Origin: Planctomycetota bacterium
GTDB lineage: Bacteria; Planctomycetota; UBA1135; UBA2386
NCBI GenBank assembly: GCA_020638735.1
Contig: JACKHZ010000009.1
Coordinates: 62,001-126,000 of the forward strand
Direction: 5' to 3'
DNA: 64,000 nt
Part shown: positions 52,874 to 62,015 of the stretch, piece by piece
Layout of the letters: each line of letters begins with the position of its first letter
Position numbering within the stretch: the stretch's first letter is position 1
Notes under the pieces: model-generated
Databases searched by the model: none
The model's input: only the letters and a program-made list of their open reading frames with translations
Told to the model about the DNA's origin: nothing
Position numbers and translations under genes: made by a program

Positions 52874-54154
52874 TCACGCCGCCGCGAACAACGACAACAC
52901 GGTGACCATCAGCAGCACGATCAACGAGACGACCAACACCACCCCGATCAGCCGCGCCACCACCCCGACAAGTGCCACGGGGACACGGAACAGCCAACCG
53001 AAGCCGCGCGTACCGATCACGCTGACCAGCCGCACCGGCAGCAGCAGGGCGCGCACCACCAGGGTGATGACGCCGAACATCATGCGCACGAAAAGGCCGA
53101 TGAAGCCGCTGGCGTGACCTGGTTCGCGCCAGGACGGTCCGACTGGCATCGGCGGCGGTTCGGCGGCGGCCGGCGCGGCGCGCCGGGTCGACAAGTCCGG
53201 CGCGGGCATGAGCGGTGCCGGCGGCGGCGCAGGCGAAGCCGCGACGCTGCCCGGACCGATCAACATGCTCTCGCCCAGCGCCACCGGCGCCTGCAACGCC
53301 CGCAGCAGTTCGGCTGCGGACTGGAACCTCTGGTCCGGGTCCTTGGCCAGGCAGCGCAGGATCACCTGCACGTCGGCGGGCAGCCCCTCCGGCGGAAACT
53401 CGGGCGTCGCTGTCTCGTGCTTGCGGAGCACCTCCCACTCAGAGTCGCCGCGGAACGGCACGTCGCCATAGAGGCACTCGAACAGCAGGATGCCGAGCGA
53501 GTACACGTCGCTGCGCGCGTCGCCGCGGCGCTGCAGCATCTCCGGCGCCATGTAGTAGGGCGTGCCGCGGCCGAAGCTCAGCGAGTTGCGTGAAGCCGAG
53601 ACCAGCTTGCTGAGACCGTAGTCACCGACCCGCGCCACGTCGCCCTTGAGGAACACGTTGGCCGGCTTGAGGTCGAAGTGCACCAACGAGTGATCGTGAA
53701 GTGCCTGCACGCCGCGCGCGGCCTGGACGAAGATCTGCAGCGCCTCGTCACGGCCGAGGCGCCCCTGCTGCAGGCGGTGCTGCAGGGTCTGGTCGCCCGC
53801 ATAGCTCATCACCAGGAACGGGATGCCGTCGACGACGCCTCGGTCCTCGATCGACACCAGGTTGGGGTGGTCGATCTGCGCGAAGAACGACACGTTGTCG
53901 ATCTCGCGCATCACCGCATCGCGCACGGAATCGTCGTCGACCTTCAGGAACTTGATGGCGTAGTCCTTGCCGATCGACTCCTTCCGGGCCTTGAACACGA
54001 GCCCGAACATGCCGCCGCCGAGCTTGTTGACGATCTCGAAGCCAGGCACGTAGCCCGGCTTGCGATAGCTGCGGTAGAACGCCTCCCAGTCCACACGGGC
54101 CGGGCCCGGAGTCTCGGGGTCGATGCGAGGGGCCTCCATGGGACGCGTCGACAT
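52874..54154 (-). CDS. membrane-associated Ser/Thr protein kinase
   Basis: 426 residues. Hanks-type kinase domain (about 38-290): GGGMFG glycine loop (46-51), catalytic Lys68, Glu84, HFDLKPAN (159-166, HRD reads HFD), DYG (178-180, DFG reads DYG) and APE (203-205). A Pro/Ala-rich linker follows, then a strongly hydrophobic C-terminal region with two to three membrane segments ending at the C-terminus. The kinase should be active despite the two conservative motif changes. The next gene upstream encodes an exported protein, and an FHA-like gene follows it, a likely readout of kinase signalling. Confidence 0.9.
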   Translation of the reverse strand: MSTRPMEAPRIDPETPGPARVDWEAFYRSYRKPGYVPGFEIVNKLGGGMFGLVFKARKESIGKDYAIKFLKVDDDSVRDAVMREIDNVSFFAQIDHPNLVSIEDRGVVDGIPFLVMSYAGDQTLQHRLQQGRLGRDEALQIFVQAARGVQALHDHSLVHFDLKPANVFLKGDVARVGDYGLSKLVSASRNSLSFGRGTPYYMAPEMLQRRGDARSDVYSLGILLFECLYGDVPFRGDSEWEVLRKHETATPEFPPEGLPADVQVILRCLAKDPDQRFQSAAELLRALQAPVALGESMLIGPGSVAASPAPPPAPLMPAPDLSTRRAAPAAAEPPPMPVGPSWREPGHASGFIGLFVRMMFGVITLVVRALLLPVRLVSVIGTRGFGWLFRVPVALVGVVARLIGVVLVVSLIVLLMVTVLSLFAAA

Positions 54155-54155
54155 G

Positions 54156-54737
54156 CTACACGAGGAAGGCCAACGCCGGCAGCGAGGCGCCGGCGAGCAG
54201 GCCCAGGAGGTGCAGACGCCCGGTCATGTATCCGCGTGACAGACGATCGATCCATCCGACCGCCAAGGCGAGCACGAACCAGCCGGCGGCGATACCGCCG
54301 TACTTGACCGCGGTGCTCCGCTCGAGGCGCCGCAGCTTGTCGCGCAGCTGCTCCTCGCCGCGCCGGACTGCACGAGGATCTTCGGCCACCCACAGCGTGG
54401 TCTGGTAGCTGTCTCCGAACTCATGCGCACGCTGACGATCCTCGCGGTCGACCAGCTGCACCAGACGGTCGACGGGCAGGTCGGACATCCAGCGGTGCAG
54501 TTCGCGGTCGGCCAGGACTTCTGGCAGCCAGAACGGTCGGCGATCGGTCATCGCCCTGGTCGCCCGCTCCTCCCACACCGAGCGCACGTGATCCTCGACC
54601 CGGGCCTGGGCCGAGGCGAAGGCCGCTGCCGCCGTGAGTTCGGCGTCACCACGGACCGCAACTGCCGCGACTTGCGCAGCACGCGGCTCCTGTGGAGCTG
54701 CCCAGACGATGCAGGCCGACAGCACGAACGCGAGCAT
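54156..54737 (-). CDS. exported protein with C-terminal membrane segments
   Basis: 193 residues with a signal peptide (MLAFVLSACIVWAAP), a helical middle rich in Arg/Glu/Asp and two C-terminal hydrophobic segments (about 145-162 and 170-192). GGAGG lies 6 nt upstream of the ATG, one of the strongest ribosome sites here. It lies 1 bp before the kinase start on the same strand and is probably translated with it. Not recognised; a sensor or partner of the kinase is an inference. Confidence 0.6.
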   Translation of the reverse strand: MLAFVLSACIVWAAPQEPRAAQVAAVAVRGDAELTAAAAFASAQARVEDHVRSVWEERATRAMTDRRPFWLPEVLADRELHRWMSDLPVDRLVQLVDREDRQRAHEFGDSYQTTLWVAEDPRAVRRGEEQLRDKLRRLERSTAVKYGGIAAGWFVLALAVGWIDRLSRGYMTGRLHLLGLLAGASLPALAFLV

Positions 54738-54829
54738 GGGGTGCCTCCTTGGTTCACGGGTCGCTACGCCCCCACGGTGGTTTATTCGCGCCGACATCAC
54801 GAAGCCGGCGCCGGAGCCCGGCCCGCGAG

Positions 54830-57496
54830 TCAGACCCCTGGCTGCCAGGGCAGCATGAGGAACGTGATCCCGACCGCTTCGACGACCTGCCCCGCCGCGA
54901 CCGGATGCTCGCCCTTGAACGGCACCCCGTCGATCGTCCCGCCCTGGCTGCTGGCGACGCGGACCTGCCCGGTCGGCGTCGCGAACACCTCGACCTCCCC
55001 GGTCGCGCGCGGCACGCGGACGTGCACATCGCCGCCGGGACCGATCAGGATGCGGCCGTCGCGGCCGCGGTCCTTCATCAAGATCACCCGATCGGTGCCG
55101 GCGACCTGGAAGCCGCTGCCCAACTGCAAGCTGCTGCTGAGGCTCCGCGACGTCGGCCGGAGGTACTGAAAGCCGAAAGCTGGGCCGAGCGACACCTTGT
55201 CGCCGGCGCAAAGCAGGTGCTCTCGTCGAGTCACGCCACCGACCCGCAGCTCTCCGTCGTCGGCGGCGATCTTGTCCTGCATACCACCGTGGAACGACAT
55301 GCTACGACGAATCGAGGCATGCCGGCCGGCCAGGTTGGCGAGCACCGGCAGGTCTGCACGCCCTTGGCGCACGTTGCCGACACAGATCGTCTCGCCGCGC
55401 AGTACGAGGTGTTCTCCACCTTCGTCCACGCGCAACAGGAAGGCCCCCTCGAGGCCCTGTGCCCGCGCCAGATCCTGCTTCATGTCGTAGATCCTCGTGC
55501 GCAGCAGCGCCGGCACCTCGCCCATTCCCTGCAGCTTCTGGTGGGCGCCGAGGAAGTCCTTCTCGCGCGCCAGTGACGCCACCTGGTCGAGGGTCGCGGC
55601 GTGGCGACGGACCCGCCCCAACTGCACCGACAACGCCTGCACCGCCGGAGCCTCGGCGCAGGCCTCCTGCGCCAACTCGAGCAGTTTCTCGGCCTCGGCG
55701 AGGTCTCGCTCGGCGAGCCTGGCGCGCGCCTGCTTCACCAGGTCGTCGGCCCGCTGCTCCAACCCGACGACTGCGGCGCGCCACTCTGCAGCGCGCATGA
55801 CGAAGTCCGCGCGAACCGGCTGCAGAGTCTCGAGGGCGTCCGCCAGGATGGTGATGTCACGGTGGCGACCGTCACGCAGCGCGCGGTCGCCACGTTGGGC
55901 GACCTCGTCGCCGAGTCGACACAACCGCGCGTCGATGCGCTCGACAGCCAGCAGGCGTCGTCGCGCCGCCACCAGTTCGAGGACCGCCCCGGCAACCTCC
56001 GTCAGGCGCCCGCCAGCCAAGGCTGCGTTCGCCGCATCCAGGCGATGGAGCGTTTCGAGTTCGACGGCAACCGACGCAGTGACCGCACCGAGGTCGGGGT
56101 GGTCGACCTGCACCTTGGCCAGCTCTTCGAGCCGACGGAGGCAATGACGGACGCCTTCAGGGGTCGCGGCGGCGCGGCCGTGCAGCGCCACGCGAACCTC
56201 ATCGAGCCCCTTGTCGATGAGCGCCATGCGACCCCTCGCCTCGGCCAGGATCTCCTGGGCCTCGCCGGCGATGCGAGCCGAACCGATCAACGCCATCGCC
56301 GCCGTACAGGCCGCCCGCAACTCGCCACCGCGCAGCAGCAGACGCGCATCGGCGAGTCGCCGGTCGAGGTCAGCGAGGCCCTCGTCGACCAGCTCCAAGT
56401 CGCGACGGGCGCCCTCGTGCAGCGGATCGTCGGCAAGAAATGCGACCAACAACGCCCGGGCAGCTTCCAGCCGTCCATCCGTCAGGTGCTGCCGCGCCGC
56501 AACGAGCCGCTCTTCAGCGGACGCCGTTGCCCGATGGGCCGCCGACGCCTTGGCAGCCAGGAGGTCGAGGCCGGCTGCCCTCGCGTGCGCCTCCACGGTG
56601 CCCAGCGCAGCGACCCGGGCGCGCCCGTGCTCCTCCTCCTGCCCCAACGCCAGCAAGGCAGCCACGACCGGTTCGGCGCGCCCCTCGTCCGGCAGGTTCG
56701 CCGCGCGCGCGCGCTGGGCGACTTCGATCGCATCGCCGATGCTGGCGGCGCGATCGAGCACGGTCGCCACCAGCGAGACAAGCCGCTCGCATTCCCGCGC
56801 CAAGGCCGGCTCTTCCAGCAGCTCCGGCAAGGCGCTCGAGGTCATCGAGAAGGTGCGCAACGCGGATTCCAGCTGATCCCCATCGACTTCGCGCCCCAGC
56901 TGCCGGGCAGCTTCCCGGGCCACCGCGCGGAATGCCAACACGCGGCGCGGCAACGGCGGATCACGGTCGGCAGCGAGCGCTTGCTGCACCGCTGCCACTG
57001 CCAGCCGAAGATCCCCGTCAGCGGCGGCGGAGGAGGCCGCATCGAGCTGCGTCGCGCACTGCTCGCGACGGGCTGCGATCCGCTGCCGGAGCTCGCCACC
57101 ATCAGGGGCATCGCCGAGTTGCAGAAGCTCCTCGGCGCGACGCAGGTCGCCGACCTCGAGCAACCGCCGCAGTTCGAGCGCCCGCCGCTGCGCCGTCGCC
57201 GCCTCGCTGGCATGGGCGACGACACACGCCGCAGCCTCCGCCCGCAGCGCCTCGACCTCGTCCCCGGGCGCCAACTGCTGCAGGCGCTTCAACTCGAACT
57301 CGGCGATCCCCACCTCACCCGCCGCGAGCCGCGCTCGCGCCCGCTCGAGCAAGCGGGTGGTCGCCACGGTGCGGATCTGTTCGGCGCGGCGATCACCGGC
57401 AATCAGGGGATCGGCCGCCAGCTGCAGCGCCTCGTGCAGGCGCTGCTCGCGGAGGGCCTTCCTGGCCCGGGCCAGACGGATGAACCGATCGAACAT
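54830..57496 (-). CDS. helical-repeat protein with C-terminal FHA-like domain
   Basis: 888 residues. About 1-670 is a run of Ala/Leu/Arg/Glu-rich helices with TPR/coiled-coil character (for example RRALELRRLLEVGDLRRAEELLQLG). About 685-790 resembles a forkhead-associated domain: LVLRGETICVGNVRQGRADLP, then NLAGRHASIRRS (the GR-HA-I region) and DGELRVGGVTRREHLLCAGD. The final 90 residues are a second beta-rich segment. FHA domains bind phosphothreonine, and the nearby membrane kinase is an obvious source. No membrane segment visible. GR-HASI fits FHA, but the usual Ser/Thr-Asn ligands are not all clear. Confidence 0.7.
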   Translation of the reverse strand: MFDRFIRLARARKALREQRLHEALQLAADPLIAGDRRAEQIRTVATTRLLERARARLAAGEVGIAEFELKRLQQLAPGDEVEALRAEAAACVVAHASEAATAQRRALELRRLLEVGDLRRAEELLQLGDAPDGGELRQRIAARREQCATQLDAASSAAADGDLRLAVAAVQQALAADRDPPLPRRVLAFRAVAREAARQLGREVDGDQLESALRTFSMTSSALPELLEEPALARECERLVSLVATVLDRAASIGDAIEVAQRARAANLPDEGRAEPVVAALLALGQEEEHGRARVAALGTVEAHARAAGLDLLAAKASAAHRATASAEERLVAARQHLTDGRLEAARALLVAFLADDPLHEGARRDLELVDEGLADLDRRLADARLLLRGGELRAACTAAMALIGSARIAGEAQEILAEARGRMALIDKGLDEVRVALHGRAAATPEGVRHCLRRLEELAKVQVDHPDLGAVTASVAVELETLHRLDAANAALAGGRLTEVAGAVLELVAARRRLLAVERIDARLCRLGDEVAQRGDRALRDGRHRDITILADALETLQPVRADFVMRAAEWRAAVVGLEQRADDLVKQARARLAERDLAEAEKLLELAQEACAEAPAVQALSVQLGRVRRHAATLDQVASLAREKDFLGAHQKLQGMGEVPALLRTRIYDMKQDLARAQGLEGAFLLRVDEGGEHLVLRGETICVGNVRQGRADLPVLANLAGRHASIRRSMSFHGGMQDKIAADDGELRVGGVTRREHLLCAGDKVSLGPAFGFQYLRPTSRSLSSSLQLGSGFQVAGTDRVILMKDRGRDGRILIGPGGDVHVRVPRATGEVEVFATPTGQVRVASSQGGTIDGVPFKGEHPVAAGQVVEAVGITFLMLPWQPGV

Positions 57497-57559
57497 GACG
57501 ACGCGAGGACCCGCAGAGCGAACCGGCGGATCGGGGCGGCCCTACGGCTGCTGCGGCGA

Positions 57560-58513
57560 CTATTGCCAGGATGCGGACACTCCGCCAGTCCCGGCACGGC
57601 GCGCCCGCTCGAGGCACGCCTCGGCGACGGCGACGAAGCTCTTGCGGTCGCGCACTTCGGCGGACGGCACGGTGCAGAGCCCTCCCACCGGTGTCGCCGC
57701 AGCGATGCCTCGCAACCGCGCCTGGAGCGACGCGACGATGCGTTCGGCCAGTACACGCGCCCCCTCCGCGCCGGTGCCCGGAAGCAACAGCAAGAACACG
57801 TCGGGCGAGAACCGCGCCAGCACGTCGATGTCACGGCACTCGTTCAGCAGCACCCCTGACGCCTCGGCCAGCGCCGCGCGGCGCGCCGCGTCACCGAGCG
57901 ATGGCGCGATGCCGAGGTCCAGCAGCAACAGCGAGAGCGGCTGATGGAAGCGGTGAGCCCGCTTCCATTCCTCGTCCAACTTGACGGTCGCGTACGGCCC
58001 GTCGAAGAGGCCGGTCTCCGCGTCCTGCAACCGGGTCAACAGCGAGTCCTCGCGCTCGAAGCGGAGCAGGCGCTGCAGGCTGCTCTCCTGCCCCCCCTCG
58101 CCTGCATCGCGCTGCAGCCGGCTCAGGAGATCCTCGACCGACGGCCGGGCGCTCGACCGACCGGGCGCGTGCAATTCGTCGACATCGAGGCGGCCTTCGG
58201 CCGCGTGCCATCGCAGCGCACCGTCGGCCAACACGAACCGCGTCAACTGCACGCCGACCGCGTCGTCACCATCGATCACGACGAACACCGCCGGCCCCCG
58301 CGCTCGCTTCAGCGCCCGCGCGCCGCTGAACGCATGCCCGTGCGGGAGCGCCGCCATGGCCGCACGATCGGCGATCGGATCGACGACCACGACGTCACCG
58401 ACGGAGGACTCCGACAAGGGCGCCGACGTCGCCGGGCCGCCCATTGCCACGGCCACAGCGTCGCGAACCTCGGCCCGAGAGCCGACCCAGAACCATCTGC
58501 GCGCTTCGCTCAC
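57560..58513 (-). CDS. degenerate GGDEF-domain protein
   Basis: 317 residues. The C-terminal half (about 150-310) has the diguanylate cyclase fold signatures: LLTRLQDAETGLFDGPYATVKLDEEWKRAHRFHQPLSLLLLDLG, then LNECRDIDVLARFSPDVFLLLLPGT. The catalytic GGDEF is replaced by FSPDV, so no cyclic-di-GMP synthesis is expected. The N-terminal 110 residues form an alpha/beta domain that may be receiver-like (GDVVVVDPIADRAAM). The GTG start overlaps yebC as GTGA. No EAL or other c-di-GMP genes are near. Confidence 0.78.
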   Translation of the reverse strand: MSEARRWFWVGSRAEVRDAVAVAMGGPATSAPLSESSVGDVVVVDPIADRAAMAALPHGHAFSGARALKRARGPAVFVVIDGDDAVGVQLTRFVLADGALRWHAAEGRLDVDELHAPGRSSARPSVEDLLSRLQRDAGEGGQESSLQRLLRFEREDSLLTRLQDAETGLFDGPYATVKLDEEWKRAHRFHQPLSLLLLDLGIAPSLGDAARRAALAEASGVLLNECRDIDVLARFSPDVFLLLLPGTGAEGARVLAERIVASLQARLRGIAAATPVGGLCTVPSAEVRDRKSFVAVAEACLERARRAGTGGVSASWQ

Positions 58514-59280
58514 CCTTCCTCCAATGCCGCCAACACCTCGTCGGAGAAGTCCTCGTTGCTGAAGACCTCCTGCACGTCATCGTTGTCCTCGAGCGCGTCG
58601 ATCAGGCGAACGAGGCGCTCAGCGACCTTCGCATCATCGACAGTCACGAGCTGGTCCGGGACGTGTGCGAGCCCCGCCTGCGCATACACGACGCCGCGGC
58701 CGCGCAACTGCTCGTCGACCTCGGCGAACGCCGCCGGACCGCTGAGCACGACGAACGCGTCCCCGTCGCGGCGCAGATCGTCGGCGCCGACCTCCAGCGC
58801 GACCTCGAGCAGCGCCTCCTCGGTCCACGCATCGTGTCCCTCGCGCGCAGCCGGCACCAACCACCGTCCGCGCCGCTGGAACATCCAGGCGACAGCGCCA
58901 CTGGTGCCGAGATTGCCGCCGAACTTCTCCAGCACCATGCGCACGTCAGCAGCAGTCCGGTGCCGATTGTCGGTCAGGATGTCCAGCATCAACGCCACAC
59001 CGCCCGGGCCATAGCCCTCGTAGACCACGTCTTCGAAGTCGCCGAGCGCGCCCTCGCCGGTCCCCTTCTTGATCGCCCGGTCGATCGCGTCCTTGGGCAT
59101 GCTCAAGACGCGCGCCTTCTCCATGACCAGCCGGAGCCGAGCATTGGCGTCCGGGCTGCCGCCGCCCTGCTTCGCCGCGACGGTGAGCATGCGCGACAAC
59201 TTGGCGAAGGTCTTGGCGCGCTTCGCATCGACCCGGTCCTTGCGGAACCGGATGTTCGACGAATGGGAGTGGCCAGCCAT
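58510..59280 (-). CDS. yebC: YebC/PmpR-family protein
   Basis: 256 residues. Family opening MAGHSHSSNIRFRKDRVDAK (canonical MAGHSKWANIKHRK), then AKTFAKLSRMLTVAAKQGGG, AIDRAIKKGTGEG and GYGPGGVALMLDILTDN. YebC proteins act as transcription regulators or, more recently shown, translation factors that relieve ribosome stalls. At the N-terminus the WANIKHR pattern reads SSNIRFR. Its stop overlaps the degenerate GGDEF gene. A long leader separates it from a TACACT hexamer; no firm promoter. Confidence 0.93.
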   Translation of the reverse strand: MAGHSHSSNIRFRKDRVDAKRAKTFAKLSRMLTVAAKQGGGSPDANARLRLVMEKARVLSMPKDAIDRAIKKGTGEGALGDFEDVVYEGYGPGGVALMLDILTDNRHRTAADVRMVLEKFGGNLGTSGAVAWMFQRRGRWLVPAAREGHDAWTEEALLEVALEVGADDLRRDGDAFVVLSGPAAFAEVDEQLRGRGVVYAQAGLAHVPDQLVTVDDAKVAERLVRLIDALEDNDDVQEVFSNEDFSDEVLAALEEG

Positions 59281-59403
59281 GCTCCGACGGATTGCGGTCG
59301 AGGGGCGCAGGGGCACCGCGCACACACAGCGCGCGGCAGTGTAGTTGATCGGGCGGCACGCCCGAGGCGCGCTGCCCCGATGCGCAGCAAGCTCCGATGC
59401 AGC

Positions 59404-59426
59404 GCAGGCGCCGTAACGGCGCCTGC
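59404..59426 (-). terminator. hairpin after rpsI
   Basis: Perfect 10-bp stem GCAGGCGCCG / CGGCGCCTGC with a 3-nt loop, starting 10 nt after the rpsI stop. No U-tract follows. It would end the rplM-rpsI transcript before yebC. Confidence 0.5.
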
Positions 59427-59435
59427 AGAGACGCC

Positions 59436-59834
59436 TCAGCGCTTGCTGAACTGCGTCGAACGACGCGCGCCGCGGCGGCCGTACTTCTTGCGCTCGACCT
59501 CGCGCGAGTCGCGCGTCAGCAGGCCGTGCTCACGCAGCAGCGGGTCGAAGTTCTCGTTCTCCTTGCGCAGCGCACGGGCGATCCCGAGGCTGGTCGCGCC
59601 CGCCTGGCCGGTGATTCCACCGCCGGCGACGTTGACCCAGATGTCGTAGTTGTTGCGCGTCTCGGTGACCACCAGCGGCTGGACCGCGAAGCGACGCGTA
59701 TCCTCGGTGACGAAGAACTCGTCGATGGCCTTGCCATTGACGACGAACTTGCCGGAGCCGGGCTTGATGCGCACGCGCGCAGTGGAGGTCTTGCGACGAC
59801 CGGTGCCCCAGATGTACGGGTTGTTGACTGCCAC
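59436..59834 (-). CDS. rpsI: 30S ribosomal protein uS9
   Basis: 132 residues. GTGRRKTSTARVRI near the start and the basic C-terminal tail KKYGRRGARRSTQFSKR, which reaches the P-site tRNA, identify uS9. GGGITGQAGATSLGIARAL is a family segment. The start is GTG at 59834 with a GAGGA site 9 nt upstream. It lies 46 bp after rplM, the conserved order. Confidence 0.98.
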   Translation of the reverse strand: MAVNNPYIWGTGRRKTSTARVRIKPGSGKFVVNGKAIDEFFVTEDTRRFAVQPLVVTETRNNYDIWVNVAGGGITGQAGATSLGIARALRKENENFDPLLREHGLLTRDSREVERKKYGRRGARRSTQFSKR

Positions 59835-59880
59835 GATTTCGGATCCTCGAAGACGAATGGTAGTTCAGCCGCGACGCGAA

Positions 59881-60330
59881 TCAGACCGCCGCCGCGTTCT
59901 GGGCGACTGGCTTCTGCGCGACGTGCGGGTGCTGCGAGCCGCGATAGACCTTCAGGCGCGAGATCATCTTGCGCGCCAGCTTGTTCTTGGGCAGCATGCG
60001 GCGCACGGCGAGTTGGATGACCTCCTCGGGATTCTGCTCGAGGTAGTCGGCCATCAGGATCTCGCGCAGACCGCCCGCGTAACCCGTGTAGTACGTGTAG
60101 ACGCGGGTATTGGCCTTGTTGCTCGTGACCTGGACCTTCTCGGCGTTGATGACGATCACGCCCTCCCCCACGAGGATGTGGGGGGTGTAGTCCGGGCGGT
60201 GCTTGCCCATCAGGACGGTCGCGATCTCCGTCGCCATGCGGCCCAGGGTCTTGCCCGCCGCGTCCACGACGTGCCATGTGTTCATGGCGGTGTGACGGGT
60301 GGCTTCGGTCGCGAAGGTGGTCTTGGTCAT
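59881..60330 (-). CDS. rplM: 50S ribosomal protein uL13
   Basis: 149 residues. WHVVDAAGKTLGRMATEIATVLMGKHRPDYTPH and NAEKVQVTSNKANT are the uL13 signatures, and RLKVYRGSQHPHVAQKP is the C-terminal part. It is the first gene of the rplM-rpsI operon behind a sigma70-type promoter at 60382-60409. The N-terminus is slightly longer than in E. coli. Confidence 0.98.
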   Translation of the reverse strand: MTKTTFATEATRHTAMNTWHVVDAAGKTLGRMATEIATVLMGKHRPDYTPHILVGEGVIVINAEKVQVTSNKANTRVYTYYTGYAGGLREILMADYLEQNPEEVIQLAVRRMLPKNKLARKMISRLKVYRGSQHPHVAQKPVAQNAAAV

Positions 60331-60381
60331 GTCGATTCGTGCGCGGGCGCCGCTGCGAGGCGCACCGGGAAAGGGGCGAGC

Positions 60382-60409
60382 AGACTACCGGGAACGCCGT
60401 CCTTGTCAA
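60382..60409 (-). promoter_or_regulatory. sigma70-type promoter of rplM-rpsI
   Basis: On the minus strand a perfect TTGACA (plus 60404-60409), a 16-nt spacer and TAGTCT (plus 60382-60387), ending 51 nt before the rplM ATG. It is the best -35 found in the window. Confidence 0.6.
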
Positions 60410-60421
60410 CGGCGAACACGA

Positions 60422-60445
60422 CCCGGCCAGCGGAACCCGGCCGGG
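60422..60445 (-). terminator. hairpin after pyk
   Basis: 7-bp stem CCCGGCC / GGCCGGG with a 10-nt loop, between the pyk stop (60461) and the rplM promoter. No U-tract. Position suits a terminator. Confidence 0.4.
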
Positions 60446-60460
60446 GCGGACCAGCCGGGG

Positions 60461-61900
60461 TCAGATGGTCCGGATCGTCATGGTGTTGGTCAGGCCGGCC
60501 TGCCGCACCGTGCCGGCGATCTGAACGATGCGGTCCCCCGCCTTCGCCAGCCCCTCGACACGCAGGATGCGGTCTCCGTCGAGGGTCAGCTGCCGACTGG
60601 TCGCGCCCGGCTTGATCTTGCGGGCCAGCACCCCCCATACCAGCGCCAGCTTCTGCATCGTGCGCTGGGACGGCGTGAAGCTGACGATGTGCGTCGGCGG
60701 CCGCTCCCCTGCGAGTTGCAACGCCGTCGACCCCGTCTCGGTGTAGCAGACGATCAACGACGCCCGGGTGTTGAAGGCGGCGTGCGCCGCGGCACGCACC
60801 GTCGCCTCCGACGGGGTCAGCACCTTGCCGCCGAGGCGGCGCCGCGCCCCCATGTGCGTGTAGACGTCGCGCTCGGCCGAGCGCACGATCTTCTCCATCG
60901 TCACGACGGTGCGCACGGGGTGCTTGCCCGACGCGGTCTCGCCCGACAGCATCACCGCCGAGGTGCCGTCGTAGATCGCGTTGGCGACGTCGCTCGCCTC
61001 GGCGCGCGTCGGCCGCGGGTTGACGATCATCGACTCGAGCATCTGCGTCGCCGTGATCACCGGCTTCCGCGCCGCGTTGGCCATCTCGATGATGCGCTTC
61101 TGCACCTGCGGCACCGCTGCCGGCCCCATCTCGACGCCCATGTCGCCGCGCGCGACCATCAGCGCGTCGGCGGCATCCAGCACCTCGGCGAGGTTCTTCA
61201 CCGCCTCGGGCCGCTCGATCTTGGCGATGACCTGCGCATCGCCCTTGCGCTTCTGGATGTGCTTGCGCAGCTCCACGACGTCCGACGCGCGGCGCACGAA
61301 CGACAGCGCGACGAAGTCCACGCCGTGCGCCAGCACGCAACCGAGGTCTTCGAGATCCTTCTTCGACAGGCAGCTCGCGGACACCTCGGTGCCCGGCAGG
61401 TTGATGCCCTTGAACTGGATCAGCATGCCGCCGTAGACGACGCGAGCCTGGATGCGCGGTCCGTCGACGCGGAGCGTCTTCAATTCGAGGTTGCCGTCGT
61501 CGAGCAGGATGCGCTCACCCTTCGTCACGTCCTTGGCGAGACGCTCGTAGCCGGTGCCGATGACCACCGAGCCATCAGCGCGCGCGTGACCGACCACCCC
61601 CGGCGTGCAGTCGATCACAACATCCATGCCGCGCTTCAGATAGATCGGCTCGGCGTCCTTCAGCTTGCCGACGCGGATCTTCGGACCCTGCAGATCGGCG
61701 AGGATGCCGATCGCGCGGTTCTGCAGCTTCGCCAGCCGGCGCACGCGCTTGATGGTGTCGGCGATGGTGTCGTGATCGGCGTGTGCGCAGTTGATGCGGA
61801 ACACGTCGACGCCAACGCGGATCAGGTCGGCGACGCCGCGATCGGTGTTGGATGCCGGGCCGAGGGTGGCGACGATCTTCGTGCGGTTCTGCCAGCTCAT
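60461..61900 (-). CDS. pyk: pyruvate kinase
   Basis: 479 residues catalysing the last step of glycolysis, phosphoenolpyruvate plus ADP to pyruvate plus ATP. NRTKIVATLGPAS opens the barrel, LADLQGPKIRVG and KGINLPG follow, AKIERPEAV and ATQMLESMI carry active-site residues, and GTSAVMLSGETASG is the family signature. The C-terminal domain (about 355-475) is normal. The VFRINCAH stretch replaces the usual LNFSHG, and MGPAAVPQVQK is less conserved. A TTGGGA-17-TAAAAG promoter lies upstream and a hairpin downstream. Confidence 0.96.
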   Translation of the reverse strand: MSWQNRTKIVATLGPASNTDRGVADLIRVGVDVFRINCAHADHDTIADTIKRVRRLAKLQNRAIGILADLQGPKIRVGKLKDAEPIYLKRGMDVVIDCTPGVVGHARADGSVVIGTGYERLAKDVTKGERILLDDGNLELKTLRVDGPRIQARVVYGGMLIQFKGINLPGTEVSASCLSKKDLEDLGCVLAHGVDFVALSFVRRASDVVELRKHIQKRKGDAQVIAKIERPEAVKNLAEVLDAADALMVARGDMGVEMGPAAVPQVQKRIIEMANAARKPVITATQMLESMIVNPRPTRAEASDVANAIYDGTSAVMLSGETASGKHPVRTVVTMEKIVRSAERDVYTHMGARRRLGGKVLTPSEATVRAAAHAAFNTRASLIVCYTETGSTALQLAGERPPTHIVSFTPSQRTMQKLALVWGVLARKIKPGATSRQLTLDGDRILRVEGLAKAGDRIVQIAGTVRQAGLTNTMTIRTI

Positions 61901-61970
61901 TGGGCGATACGGGGGTCTGCGTTGCGGATGCGCGCTCGCTGCTCACACAGGCGAGGCCGATGCGCGGCAT

Positions 61971-61999
61971 CTTTTAGCGAGCGAAGCCCCGAATCCCAA
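61971..61999 (-). promoter_or_regulatory. candidate promoter of pyk
   Basis: On the minus strand TTGGGA (plus 61994-61999), a 17-nt spacer and TAAAAG (plus 61971-61976), each 4 of 6 to consensus, about 70 nt before the ATG. Confidence 0.45.
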
Positions 62000-62015
62000 A
62001 CGTGCGCCGAGCAGC

